From NCBI GenBank assembly GCA_040507985.1, contig JBEVNR010000042.1, positions 1-61,045 of the forward strand: a DNA stretch of 61,045 nucleotides, read 5' to 3'. The stretch is from JBEVNR01 sp040507985. Its GTDB lineage: Bacteria > Pseudomonadota > Alphaproteobacteria > Rickettsiales > UBA6187. Position numbers and translations under genes: made by a program. Shown one piece after another: positions 35,883-44,229 of this stretch (positions are counted from its first letter, which is position 1; every line of letters begins with the position of its first letter). The notes under the pieces were generated by a model. The model was not told the DNA's origin, searched no databases, and worked only from the letters and a program-made list of their open reading frames with translations.

Positions 35883-37733
35883 ATGAGTTCGATCACGATC
35901 GATCTGAATGGCAACGATCCCGTCGCGGCGCTTAACGGATTTGCCAAGGGCACCACATTCGACACCCTCACGTTTATTCTGGCTGTAATGGTTGCAGACG
36001 ATGTATCGCAATCCCTTGATGATAACGACAATTTTCGGGAGAAAATTTTTCCCGCGTTAAGCGCCGCCATAAACCAATTGCAGTTTTCCGCGACGCATGT
36101 CATTCTGGATATACTTGGGGAAATTAACGGCAAAAAAACAAGTAAAGCGCTTGGCTGTCAAGAAGGCGGTAGTTTTTCGGCCGGTAATTTTTTGGCGTTG
36201 ATTATTAACGATCTTCAGCCCAAATCGCTCGAGATACGCGAATCAGGGCGACATGATTATCTCCCGACGCTCTCCCCTTCCCGGATATTTTTTAACAAAT
36301 TACCTTCAATCGATATCAATGCCGACGTCGGGAAGCGGAAGGTAAAATTATCCTTTCCCGCCAACGCGTTTTCTGAGCATATCGATTGGGATGCCATGCC
36401 GCAATGGATTGCGTCCTATGTCGTCACCCCTCCGTCTCAAGGCGTAGTCAAGTGGATGCAAGGCAATAATTGGATGGTTACCGAACATGGCGCGCATGTG
36501 TCGGATCTCCTCATCCTGATGGAGGAATGGCGCCGGGAAGACCCCGAAAACCGGAAAATCCAAGGATGCTTCCACCTCACGCTTGACGTTATTGCGCATG
36601 TGTGGCGCATGCCTGATCAGAAACCGACAACCTTCCTGGGAAAAACCAATAACTTTTTTAAAAGCTCGCTGAAGGCAAAAAAAACGCCGGAAGAGCGCCT
36701 GTGCGCCATCATTCGCGAATGGATATCTTCTTCCGACGATTGGGTGAAAGACGTGTCGGGCGACTTCACGTTTCGGCTCTTGCCCATGCGCTTTAATAAA
36801 AGCAAATGTGAAAATTCTGAATGGATTGCCTTTTACGTCAAGGCGCTGGAATTCATTGCCCAAGAAGCCGGTCCCGAAAGGTTGCAGCAGATAAGTGATT
36901 GCAAGATTCTATCCCGTTGCCTGCAATGGAATAACGGCGCAATTTCGGAGCATCCTTGTCGTGTTGACAAGAGGGACGCCTGTCCGCACTGTTTCATGTA
37001 TGTCTATTTTCATGATGTTGTCTTTGCCAATGCTTTCAATACAGTTTTTTGCTCCCCAACATCTTTAACCATGGACATGCCGTCTCTTGCATCGGTTAAA
37101 GCTTTTTCTGCTCTCCCCTACTTTAGAAACCAAAAGGCTTTAACCGTTCGCATGAATCCGTGGATCAGCGGCGCAGGCGTCGAGGAAGGAGAGGACGCCA
37201 CGCAAGAGACGCAGCGCGCCTTAACTCCCGAAGCGCTTTCTCTAGTTAATTTTAAGTTATTGGAAACGCTCACCTGGGAATTTCCTTCCGCGCTATGCCC
37301 AAGAAATTATCTGATGGCGAATTATTATGGCCCCGCGTTTCATTACGCGCATGACGTGGCGTTGAAAGTGATAGAGAACGCTTTAAGAAGCGATACCTGC
37401 CCTCTATCTTCGCTTACCGTGAAGGACATTATTCCTTCGGACGATCTAAAAAAGTTCACGTCATTTTTTCACGCCATCTCCACGCGTGACCTCACGGAAT
37501 TGACGCTGAATTTCCCTCAATTTCCTTGCTTTAGTCAAGAGGATATAGGCGCGTTGGCTAAAAAAATGATCTATTGGAAGGTGGACGTCCTCAACATCAG
37601 CTTGCATAACCGACCGCATACGATTTGCAACATGCGGCCCGGTAAAGTCGGCCAAGTAAGCGGCTCAACGACATATCACGATCTCGTCACCGCCTACCTT
37701 AAGGAAGCCGATTGTGCCATTATTTCCGATTGA
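35883..37733 (+). CDS. Large orphan protein, possibly leucine-rich-repeat-like at its C-terminus
   Basis: A 616-residue protein with no recognised family, signal peptide or membrane segment. The C-terminal third has spaced leucines (LLETLTWEFPSAL, PLSSLTVKDIIPSDDLKKF, DLTELTLNFPQFPCFS, KVDVLNISLHN) that could be a degenerate leucine-rich-repeat solenoid. The middle contains clustered Cys (HPCRVDKRDACPHC). Base use is AT-richer than the PhzE-like gene 100 bases upstream. Like the orphans at 93 and 13925 it stands alone and begins MSS/MST. It may be lineage-specific, and secretion into a host cell is conceivable but unsupported. Confidence 0.72.
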   Translation: MSSITIDLNGNDPVAALNGFAKGTTFDTLTFILAVMVADDVSQSLDDNDNFREKIFPALSAAINQLQFSATHVILDILGEINGKKTSKALGCQEGGSFSAGNFLALIINDLQPKSLEIRESGRHDYLPTLSPSRIFFNKLPSIDINADVGKRKVKLSFPANAFSEHIDWDAMPQWIASYVVTPPSQGVVKWMQGNNWMVTEHGAHVSDLLILMEEWRREDPENRKIQGCFHLTLDVIAHVWRMPDQKPTTFLGKTNNFFKSSLKAKKTPEERLCAIIREWISSSDDWVKDVSGDFTFRLLPMRFNKSKCENSEWIAFYVKALEFIAQEAGPERLQQISDCKILSRCLQWNNGAISEHPCRVDKRDACPHCFMYVYFHDVVFANAFNTVFCSPTSLTMDMPSLASVKAFSALPYFRNQKALTVRMNPWISGAGVEEGEDATQETQRALTPEALSLVNFKLLETLTWEFPSALCPRNYLMANYYGPAFHYAHDVALKVIENALRSDTCPLSSLTVKDIIPSDDLKKFTSFFHAISTRDLTELTLNFPQFPCFSQEDIGALAKKMIYWKVDVLNISLHNRPHTICNMRPGKVGQVSGSTTYHDLVTAYLKEADCAIISD

Positions 37734-37855
37734 ATTGTTTTTCATCTCTTCTTTCTTATGTATCGGGCGCGAGCAGTGAATATTCGGCGTTAGTTTTTTC
37801 CTATCATAAAAACCGAGCGGGACTCGAAAAAAAAGTTTTTTGTTTTTTACGTTGC

Positions 37856-37874
37856 TAGGCTATGTGCGCTTTCC
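37856..37874 (+). repeat. Weak copy of the TAGGCT dispersed repeat
   Basis: TAGGCTATGTGCGCTTTCC resembles the complement of 6488-6507 (TAGGCTCTATGCGCTTTTTG). It is short and could be chance. Confidence 0.3.
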
Positions 37875-37880
37875 TAACCC

Positions 37881-39599
37881 TCACGCCCGGCTGCCGTGGC
37901 CGGGCTTGTCCAAATCGTACCAAAACTGCTCGCGCACGTCTTCGTCGTCTTCGTTTGCCGGAGGCACGCCGAGAACGGGAGCGATGCGGCGAATGATTTC
38001 GTAGGCGGCGGGCGCGGCGACGCGTCCCCCCGTGGGGCGCCCGACGTCGATGTGCGGGTCGTCGAGCATCACGTAAATTAAATATTTGGGCGCGTTCATG
38101 GGGAATACGCCCAAAAACGAGGCGATCACGCTGTTGCTGCTATAGCCGCCGGCCTTTGCCTTGTCGGCGGTGCCGGTCTTTCCGCCGACTAAATAATGCG
38201 GGACGTTGGCGTTTTTTCCGGTGCCGTACGCGACGGTTAAGCGCATAAGGCGGCGAATCTTGTCGGACGTGTCCTTTGATATGACGCGCTTGCCTTCCGG
38301 CGGACGCCCTTCCACCTTAAGAAGGGTAAGGGGTTTAAGATATCCCCCGTTAACCATGGCGCCGACCGCCTTCGCCAAGTGCAGCGGCGTGACGGCCATG
38401 CCGTGGCCGAACGCCACCGTCGCCTGATGAATTTTCCCCCAATGTTCCGGAGGAAGGAGCGGTTCGCCGCGCTCCGGCAGCTCTATGCTCACTTTCTCGA
38501 ACAAGCCCAGGCTGCGAAGGAAGGTGCGCTGCGTGTCCGCCGTCGATTCGAGGGCGATTTTCGCCGCGCCGATATTAGAGGACTCCATCATAATTTCCTC
38601 TAAATCGAACGGCTTGCGCGATTGATGGAAGTCGCGTATGGCGTAGCGCCCGATGCGCAGCGGCCTGGTGACGTCCACTTTCTGCTTCATGTGGATCGTG
38701 CCTTCCTCCAATCCCATGGCGGCGGTAAAAATTTTGAACACCGATCCCGGCTCGTACACGCCGAGCGAGGCCACGTTAAAGCGCTGCTTTTCCGTTGCCC
38801 TGCCGGGCACGTTCGGATCGAAATCCGGCAGTCCCGCCAGCGCCAGCACCTCGCCGGTGGTGACGTCCGTCACTAAGGCCGCGCCGGAGAGCGCCTTGTA
38901 CTTCTCGATGGCGTCGGCGAGGGCGCTGCGCGTGGCGTGCTGCACCGCCACTTCTTGCGCCAGCGTCATGGTTTGGTCGGGATCGGACGGATGGGTCAGC
39001 ACGTCGTTGAAATAGCGCTCTATGCCGGCCAGTCCCTTGCCGTCGACGTCGACATAGCCTATCGTGTGCGAGAACAAGGCGTTATGGGGATAGATGCGAC
39101 GCGCGTCCGCCTGAAAATACACGCCGGGAATGCCGAGCAGGTTGACGTCGTTGCGCTCTTTCGGCGTAAGGTGCCTCTTTATCCAGACGAAAGCCCGGTC
39201 CTTGGCGAACGCGGCGCGCAATTCTTCTTGCGATACGGAGGGCAACACGGCGGCGATGCGCCGTGCGGCCTCGTTCTTTTCGATCATTTTTCGGGGATTC
39301 GCGTAGAGCGACTCGGTGGCCAAATTCACCGCCACGCGCTTTCCTCCCCTATCGAGCACCGTCATCCGTCCGTAGCCTTGCGCGGCAGGGGAGGGGGAGC
39401 GCTTCGCTCCGCTCGCCGCGAACGCACCCACTTGCACCGCGCGAACGGCGATGCAGGCAAAGGCGAAGGCGCACAGACAGGCGAGAAACGCAATGCGGCG
39501 TCGGCATTTATCCACGTCGGAAGCGCGCGTTTTTCCCAGCGACGCAAGCGGAGCCGCGCCATAGACGGAATAATGCATCGAAGGATGGCTTTGGCGCAT
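37881..39599 (-). CDS. ftsI: Peptidoglycan D,D-transpeptidase FtsI (PBP3)
   Basis: Cross-links septal peptidoglycan. About 572 residues from ATG 39599; longer in-frame starts reach 39668. One membrane segment near residues 35-55 (AFLACLCAFAFACIAVRAV), then the dimerisation domain, then the transpeptidase with the active Ser in YEPGSVFKIFT (SxxK), SSN in MMESSNIGAAK and KTG in VGGKTGTADKAK. All catalytic motifs are intact. It is not flanked by mraW, ftsL or murE; murF is also elsewhere, so the dcw cluster is scattered. holC lies upstream on the same strand. Confidence 0.92.
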   Translation of the reverse strand: MRQSHPSMHYSVYGAAPLASLGKTRASDVDKCRRRIAFLACLCAFAFACIAVRAVQVGAFAASGAKRSPSPAAQGYGRMTVLDRGGKRVAVNLATESLYANPRKMIEKNEAARRIAAVLPSVSQEELRAAFAKDRAFVWIKRHLTPKERNDVNLLGIPGVYFQADARRIYPHNALFSHTIGYVDVDGKGLAGIERYFNDVLTHPSDPDQTMTLAQEVAVQHATRSALADAIEKYKALSGAALVTDVTTGEVLALAGLPDFDPNVPGRATEKQRFNVASLGVYEPGSVFKIFTAAMGLEEGTIHMKQKVDVTRPLRIGRYAIRDFHQSRKPFDLEEIMMESSNIGAAKIALESTADTQRTFLRSLGLFEKVSIELPERGEPLLPPEHWGKIHQATVAFGHGMAVTPLHLAKAVGAMVNGGYLKPLTLLKVEGRPPEGKRVISKDTSDKIRRLMRLTVAYGTGKNANVPHYLVGGKTGTADKAKAGGYSSNSVIASFLGVFPMNAPKYLIYVMLDDPHIDVGRPTGGRVAAPAAYEIIRRIAPVLGVPPANEDDEDVREQFWYDLDKPGHGSRA

Positions 39600-39705
39600 A
39601 AACGTATAAGCAAAAATATTGCGTCCATCATTAAAGGAATAGTATTTCCCTTTAATTAATAACAACATACCGTCAGTCCTAACGGTAATCCATTAGACGA
39701 AAATG

Positions 39706-40155
39706 CTACAACGCCGTTTCCTGCCATTTCCCTTTTTCGTCGCGGCTCCAATAATGCTTCTCCGCCATGCCGTTGCCGCATTTTTTCCAAAATTCCCGCG
39801 CTTCCTGCAACGCGGACGCATCCTCTCCGTCAAACATAAAGAAAACGCGATCGCATGCATAGGAAGGAAGGGAAGGAGAGGCGCCGGCGATAAAGAAGAA
39901 CGGCGCGCCCCGCGCGTCTCCGGCGTCCGTACCGATGAGAACCGGCTGGCGGTCTTCGTCTCCTTCTCCGGCAACGTCGTGGGGAATGAAGGCGGCTTGC
40001 CGAAAACTCCATAACGCGCCGTCCAGGGCGTTGGCGTCTTCCTGCGACTTAACGAGAATAAAAATTTTATTTGCCGACTCATAGGCTTTTTCCACCAAAA
40101 AAGGGATGGCCTTATAAACGGGAGCGCCGGTTAGGCGATAAAAATCAATGCGCAT
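39706..40155 (-). CDS. holC: DNA polymerase III chi subunit
   Basis: Chi links the clamp loader to SSB. At 149 residues it has the family size and begins MRIDFYRLTGAPVYKAIPFLVEKAYESANKI, with DGALWSFRQAAFIPHD and a C-terminal RVFFMFDGEDASALQEAREFWK. It starts 12 bases after the lipoprotein gene. Confidence 0.92.
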   Translation of the reverse strand: MRIDFYRLTGAPVYKAIPFLVEKAYESANKIFILVKSQEDANALDGALWSFRQAAFIPHDVAGEGDEDRQPVLIGTDAGDARGAPFFFIAGASPSLPSYACDRVFFMFDGEDASALQEAREFWKKCGNGMAEKHYWSRDEKGKWQETAL

Positions 40156-40167
40156 GCGGGAGCGTCG

Positions 40168-40527
40168 CTATTGGTGCATGAATTGGAGCGCGGCTTGGGG
40201 CACCGAGCGCATTTCTTGGTATTGCATTTCGGCCTCTTGCTGTTTGCGCTCTCCCAGCGCCATCATTTCCTGACCCTTGGCGCGATCGGCCTCGCCTTCC
40301 TCCATTAAAGCGCGGCCTTTTTTAAATTTTTCGCCGCCTTCTTCGATCATTTTCTTGCCGTCCGCCGCCATTTTTTCGCCGTTCTGCCATGAATCCGCAA
40401 TCGAAGAAAAAACGCCCCCATGTGCTTGCACGCGGTCGGCGAACGTTTCTTCCTTATGCGACGCGCATCCGAACGCAAGCGGCGCGATAACGGCTAAAAA
40501 AAAAGGGAGAAGGAAAATGCGTTTCAT
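40168..40527 (-). CDS. Small coiled-coil lipoprotein of unknown function
   Basis: A 119-residue protein. Signal peptide with lipobox LAFGC, giving a lipidated Cys near residue 21. The mature part is highly charged with Met/Glu/Lys/Gln heptads (KMAADGKKMIEEGGEKFKKGRALMEEGEADRAKG) expected to form a long coiled coil, like YtxH/Lpp-type envelope spacers. It precedes holC and ftsI on the same strand. No specific function can be given. Confidence 0.75.
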   Translation of the reverse strand: MKRIFLLPFFLAVIAPLAFGCASHKEETFADRVQAHGGVFSSIADSWQNGEKMAADGKKMIEEGGEKFKKGRALMEEGEADRAKGQEMMALGERKQQEAEMQYQEMRSVPQAALQFMHQ

Positions 40528-40763
40528 CGGAGCAATTCTTTATGTCGTTCTTAAAGCGTTAGGCGAAGCATAGCGTTTTTTTCGCGCGTGACAAACATTA
40601 AATTAAATACGAATCGCCGCGATCAAAGCGCTGCCGAAATTTATACTCCCCGGGTTTTTTTCAATGCAAATTCATCGCGAACGCGATTGACGCCGAGGCA
40701 CATCTTAGGTAGAAAAAGGAACGGCGTTATGAAACGCTTCTTTAACCCACAAGGAGAAGTACC

Positions 40764-41015
40764 GTGCCTGCAGACAATACCAGCAAAGTTCGCAACAACC
40801 CGAAAGTGCTTGCCGCGTTGACCGACAATAAAGTGTTGAACAAAGACGTGCGCCTCGAAGACATCGTTCGCGTAAGCGGACAAATTTCCGAAATGATCGG
40901 CGACGCCGACTTGGCCGCGTGGACGTTCATCTCTCCGAACTACATTTACACCGGCGACGACGCCGTTGACGTGACCAAAGGCCGCCTCAGCATCGATCCG
41001 AAAGCCGGACGTTAG
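40764..41015 (+). CDS. Small unknown protein with strong ribosome site
   Basis: An 83-residue protein starting at GTG, preceded at seven bases by AAGGAG, among the clearest ribosome sites in the window. A weak promoter-like pair lies about 65 bases upstream (TTGACG, 17 bases, TAGAAA). The first 45 residues are helical and charged (NNPKVLAALTDNKVLNKDVRLEDIVRVSG). The end is aromatic/Asp-rich (AAWTFISPNYIYTGDDAVD). No signal peptide. Followed 79 bases later by the helical protein at 41095; the two may work together. It is not a recognised family. Confidence 0.7.
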   Translation: MPADNTSKVRNNPKVLAALTDNKVLNKDVRLEDIVRVSGQISEMIGDADLAAWTFISPNYIYTGDDAVDVTKGRLSIDPKAGR

Positions 41016-41094
41016 TTCTTAAGGGCCGCACGTTGGACAAGGGGCGTTTTTTGCTTTTCGCGAAAGGCGCCCCAATTTTTTATCGGTCGCCGTT

Positions 41095-42303
41095 ATGGAC
41101 GTCTTGCCCTATATCATTACCCTCACAGCCCGGCATATCGACTTTTTTTCGTTTGAAAATAAATTTTCGCAGGAACGCTTCAAGCGGTTCGCCGAACTCG
41201 CCATTTTCTTTCACTACGTCTCGAAATGCCCTTCCTCCCGCGACGCGGACGGGTACGAAACCATTAAAAACGCGCTTATCGACAATCTTTCGATGCTTTC
41301 GCCGGACGACGTATTCAAAAATTTCTACACCTCGTACCATATTATCATGCCGTATGTGTTCATACGCCGCGAAAAGGCGATCGAGGGTTTGGAAAAATGC
41401 CTCGACGCCGTATGCGACGAGGAGTTTTTCTCGCCCGAAATTCCTCCCCATCGGCACATGGAATGGAGTTACATGCTCTATAACGCCGATAAAATACGGG
41501 TGCTTCCGGCGCCGCCCGAAGGCATTCTCACGAAAGGCCTGTTTTTGCCCTTCGTCGATCGTGATCTTACCTACGCCCTTACCCACGCGATTTTTTACGC
41601 AACGGATTTCGGATTTGCCGAAAATCCCGCCCTAAAAGAGAGCGCCGATGCGCTCGCCTTTCGCGTCGCCTGTCTGGCCGCGCGATTTAAGCGCGAAAAA
41701 GACGTGGACGTCACCTTGGAACTGGCCATTTCCTTTCTTGCGCTCTATCCGTACGTCGCCGAACGCATCGCCGCCGACGCATGGCTGAAGGGGATACTGC
41801 ATATCGTTGATCGCGTGGTGCTGGATACGCATTTTATTCCGACGCCGGGCGAGATCGACGCCGATACGGACGGCGTGCTGCAAAAGAAATATCATACGCT
41901 TTTCGTGCTTGGCATATTCGCCTCGTTACTGAAGACGCGCATGGGGGAAGGCGTGATTGACGGCACGGCGTTTTCAAGCCTGACATGTGTCCCCAACGCG
42001 GACGAATACGCCTCCCCGACAATCCTTCCGGAATCCGCCGCGCTCGATTTGGCGCACGGCGTCGTCGAATCGCTCAAGCGAAAAAATTATTCCCCGGAAC
42101 CGTACGCCGCCTATCAAAAACATTTCGGAAGAAACCCGTTTTTAGAAGAGGAAATTGCGCGTTATCTCTCCGTGTTCCGGCGTCGCAATCGCGACGGCAT
42201 TTTGTGGAACAAGGAGTTTGACGCGCTGGGGGTGAGCGACGCGCAGCGGGAATCGTTGCGCATCGATTGCGAGAAGGATTTTTGCGCTAAAATGGCATTT
42301 TAG
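41095..42303 (+). CDS. Alpha-helical protein, possibly DUF6895-like
   Basis: A 402-residue all-helical protein. The segment DRDLTYALTHAIFYATDFG recalls helical-barrel proteins of the DUF6895 type (from memory, not verified). Other features are VTLELAISFLALYP and a mixed C-terminal part with ARYLSVFRRRNRDG. There is no signal peptide or membrane helix. Its stop overlaps the convergent phosphatase stop by four bases. Its likely partner is the small protein just upstream. Confidence 0.7.
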   Translation: MDVLPYIITLTARHIDFFSFENKFSQERFKRFAELAIFFHYVSKCPSSRDADGYETIKNALIDNLSMLSPDDVFKNFYTSYHIIMPYVFIRREKAIEGLEKCLDAVCDEEFFSPEIPPHRHMEWSYMLYNADKIRVLPAPPEGILTKGLFLPFVDRDLTYALTHAIFYATDFGFAENPALKESADALAFRVACLAARFKREKDVDVTLELAISFLALYPYVAERIAADAWLKGILHIVDRVVLDTHFIPTPGEIDADTDGVLQKKYHTLFVLGIFASLLKTRMGEGVIDGTAFSSLTCVPNADEYASPTILPESAALDLAHGVVESLKRKNYSPEPYAAYQKHFGRNPFLEEEIARYLSVFRRRNRDGILWNKEFDALGVSDAQRESLRIDCEKDFCAKMAF

Positions 42304-42920
42304 CGCGCGCGAATATTCCAGCCGAGCGTTTCCGCCGTACCGTCGCCATGTAACGCGATGACGCCGTATGCGGCGGTAGCCAGCTTAAGCCGCGCCGGAG
42401 CGTCGGTTGCGCTTAAGGCGGAGGGAGCGAACCGCGCCGTTCCGTTGCTGGTGACGCATAGCATCGCCTTTTCTTCTTTTAAATCGGCGCGGGCGAGCGC
42501 GGCGAGGCGACGCCAGCGTTCGCAAACGGCGTCTACGTCAATGGGCCATGACGCCGGCGGAACGTTTTCTTCGTCCCATCGCTTTAACGCGTTTTCCCCC
42601 AGCCGCATGCGCACCTCTTCCTCCGGTTTACCGTCGTCTTCACCGTAATCAAGTTCGTTAAGGGAATCCATGCGTTCTACGGAAATGGGGAAGGGGAGGG
42701 CGGCGCGTATTTCTTCCGCCGTCCGGACGGAGCGCTGCAAGTTCCCGGACGCTATTGTGACGATACGGGGGAATGTTTTTGCTAAATGCGCTCCTAATGC
42801 GCGTGCCTGGGCAATTCCGCTGCGCGATAAGGGAATGTCGGTGCGAAGCCCTACCCGGAGCAACGCGTCGCCGTCGTCGAATGTGTTGCCGTGACGTGCG
42901 ATAATGAGGTGTTTTGCCAT
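42300..42920 (-). CDS. Histidine phosphatase superfamily protein
   Basis: A 206-residue branch-1 histidine phosphatase with the phospho-His motif IIARHGNTFDD near the N-terminus, then LSRSGIAQARALG and SGNLQRSVRTAE. The usual second catalytic His (SHG) reads SNG in CVTSNGTARF. The substrate is not identifiable. It follows rsfS by 17 bases on the same strand, in the position where rlmH is often found, so genomic order is altered here. Confidence 0.85.
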   Translation of the reverse strand: MAKHLIIARHGNTFDDGDALLRVGLRTDIPLSRSGIAQARALGAHLAKTFPRIVTIASGNLQRSVRTAEEIRAALPFPISVERMDSLNELDYGEDDGKPEEEVRMRLGENALKRWDEENVPPASWPIDVDAVCERWRRLAALARADLKEEKAMLCVTSNGTARFAPSALSATDAPARLKLATAAYGVIALHGDGTAETLGWNIRAR

Positions 42921-42937
42921 GGCGCGTCTACAGAATG

Positions 42938-43369
42938 TTAGACTTCCGCTAGTGCGAGCGGCTTTTCCGTTTTTTCCGTTTTCTCCGTCGCGTCAATGGA
43001 GGCGCGGGAAGGCGCGCCTTCGGCGGCGGAACCCCACATGCGCTCCAGTTTATAATAGTCGCGCACTTCGTTGCGAAATACATGGACGATGATGGATTGC
43101 AAGTCGATGAGCACCCAATCTCCGCTTTGCTCTCCTTCCGGGGGAGGGGAATAAACATTGACTTTTTTGGCGGCCTCAACGACCGCTTGGGATAAGTGGG
43201 ACGCATGGCGAGAGGAGGTGGCGGAAGCAATGACCATCCGATCGGCGACGTCGGTTTTTCCCATAAGATCAATAACAACGACGTTTTGCGCCTTTCCGTC
43301 TTCCAATGCGCGCAACACGGCGCCCTCTAACGCTTCTAACGAATCAAGGTGTCGATCAGTCAAATGCAA
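42938..43369 (-). CDS. rsfS: Ribosomal silencing factor RsfS
   Basis: Binds L14 and blocks subunit joining under starvation. At 143 residues it contains the Iojap signature VVVIDLMGKTDVADRMVIASATSSRHASHL and SGDWVLIDLQSIIVHVFRNEVRDYYKLERMW. The last ~25 residues (EKTEKTEKPLA) are a low-complexity tail. The normal neighbours nadD and rlmH are absent. Confidence 0.93.
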   Translation of the reverse strand: MHLTDRHLDSLEALEGAVLRALEDGKAQNVVVIDLMGKTDVADRMVIASATSSRHASHLSQAVVEAAKKVNVYSPPPEGEQSGDWVLIDLQSIIVHVFRNEVRDYYKLERMWGSAAEGAPSRASIDATEKTEKTEKPLALAEV

Positions 43370-43467
43370 CTCCTAATTGCGATGACGCTACCATGTGTTA
43401 ATAACGCCTTAATTCAAATTTTAATATAAAACGCAGGCTTCGGCAAGTTGTTTTCTCGCGCCTTGTA

Positions 43468-43494
43468 TTAGACGTCTTGCGTAAAACTGCCATG
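43468..43494 (+). repeat. Possible degenerate MITE end
   Basis: TAGACGTCTTGCGTAAAAC resembles the left end of the MITE at 53215 (TAGACCTCTTGCAAAACC). It lies between kdpE and rsfS. Degenerate, so low confidence. Confidence 0.35.
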
Positions 43495-43512
43495 TTGATT
43501 TTTTCAAATACG

Positions 43513-44229
43513 CTACTCTCCCGACGCGCTGATTCTATATCCAATCCCCGGCTCCGTCATGATGTAAGTGGGCTTTAGGGGATTGTCCTTGATTTTCTGG
43601 CGCACATGCTGCATGTGGATGCGAAGGTAGTTGTTGTTTTCCTGCGAGTGTTTTCCCCATATCTCCTTAAGCAGCTGGGAATAGGTGACAAGTTTTCCTG
43701 CGTGTTTTACCAGAATGGAGAGCAGCTGATATTCGGTGGGGGTTAAATGAACGACCTGCTCGCCTACCATAACGGTACGTTTTTCCATATCGACCGTAAG
43801 CTTCTTGTAATAATACACTTCAACCTTACCGTCTTTGTTGCGTTTGGCGTTACGCAGCGACACTTTCATGCGGGCAACGAGTTCGCCCAAGCCGAAAGGT
43901 TTCGTCAGATAATCGTCCGCGCCGTTTTCCAACGCCTCTATCTTCTGCTGTTCCTGCCCGCGAGCGGAAAGGACGATAATGGGTATTTGGCTCCATTCGC
44001 GGATTTTCTTCACCATATCCTGACCATCCATGTCGGGTAGGCCGAGATCGAGGATAATAAGCTCCGGATGAGCCGCCGCCGCCTGCTGCAAGCCAATGCG
44101 CCCGTCTTCTGCGGTGGTTACTTTATAGTTATGCGATTTTAAGGAATGTTCCAGATATTTTCGTATCTCCGGCTCGTCTTCAATAACCAATATCGGGATT
44201 GCCGGCGTAAAGTAATTCGTATCAGCCAT
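43513..44229 (-). CDS. kdpE: Response regulator KdpE
   Basis: OmpR-type activator of the kdp operon, phosphorylated by KdpD. Receiver with the acceptor Asp in LIILDLGLPDMDG and Lys in YLTKPFGLGEL; winged helix with LTPTEYQLLSILVKHAG and YLRIHMQHVRQKIKDNP. ATG 44229 is preferred because GAGGAAA precedes it (a longer frame begins at 44244). It overlaps the end of kdpD by eight bases, giving coupled translation. Confidence 0.94.
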   Translation of the reverse strand: MADTNYFTPAIPILVIEDEPEIRKYLEHSLKSHNYKVTTAEDGRIGLQQAAAAHPELIILDLGLPDMDGQDMVKKIREWSQIPIIVLSARGQEQQKIEALENGADDYLTKPFGLGELVARMKVSLRNAKRNKDGKVEVYYYKKLTVDMEKRTVMVGEQVVHLTPTEYQLLSILVKHAGKLVTYSQLLKEIWGKHSQENNNYLRIHMQHVRQKIKDNPLKPTYIMTEPGIGYRISASGE

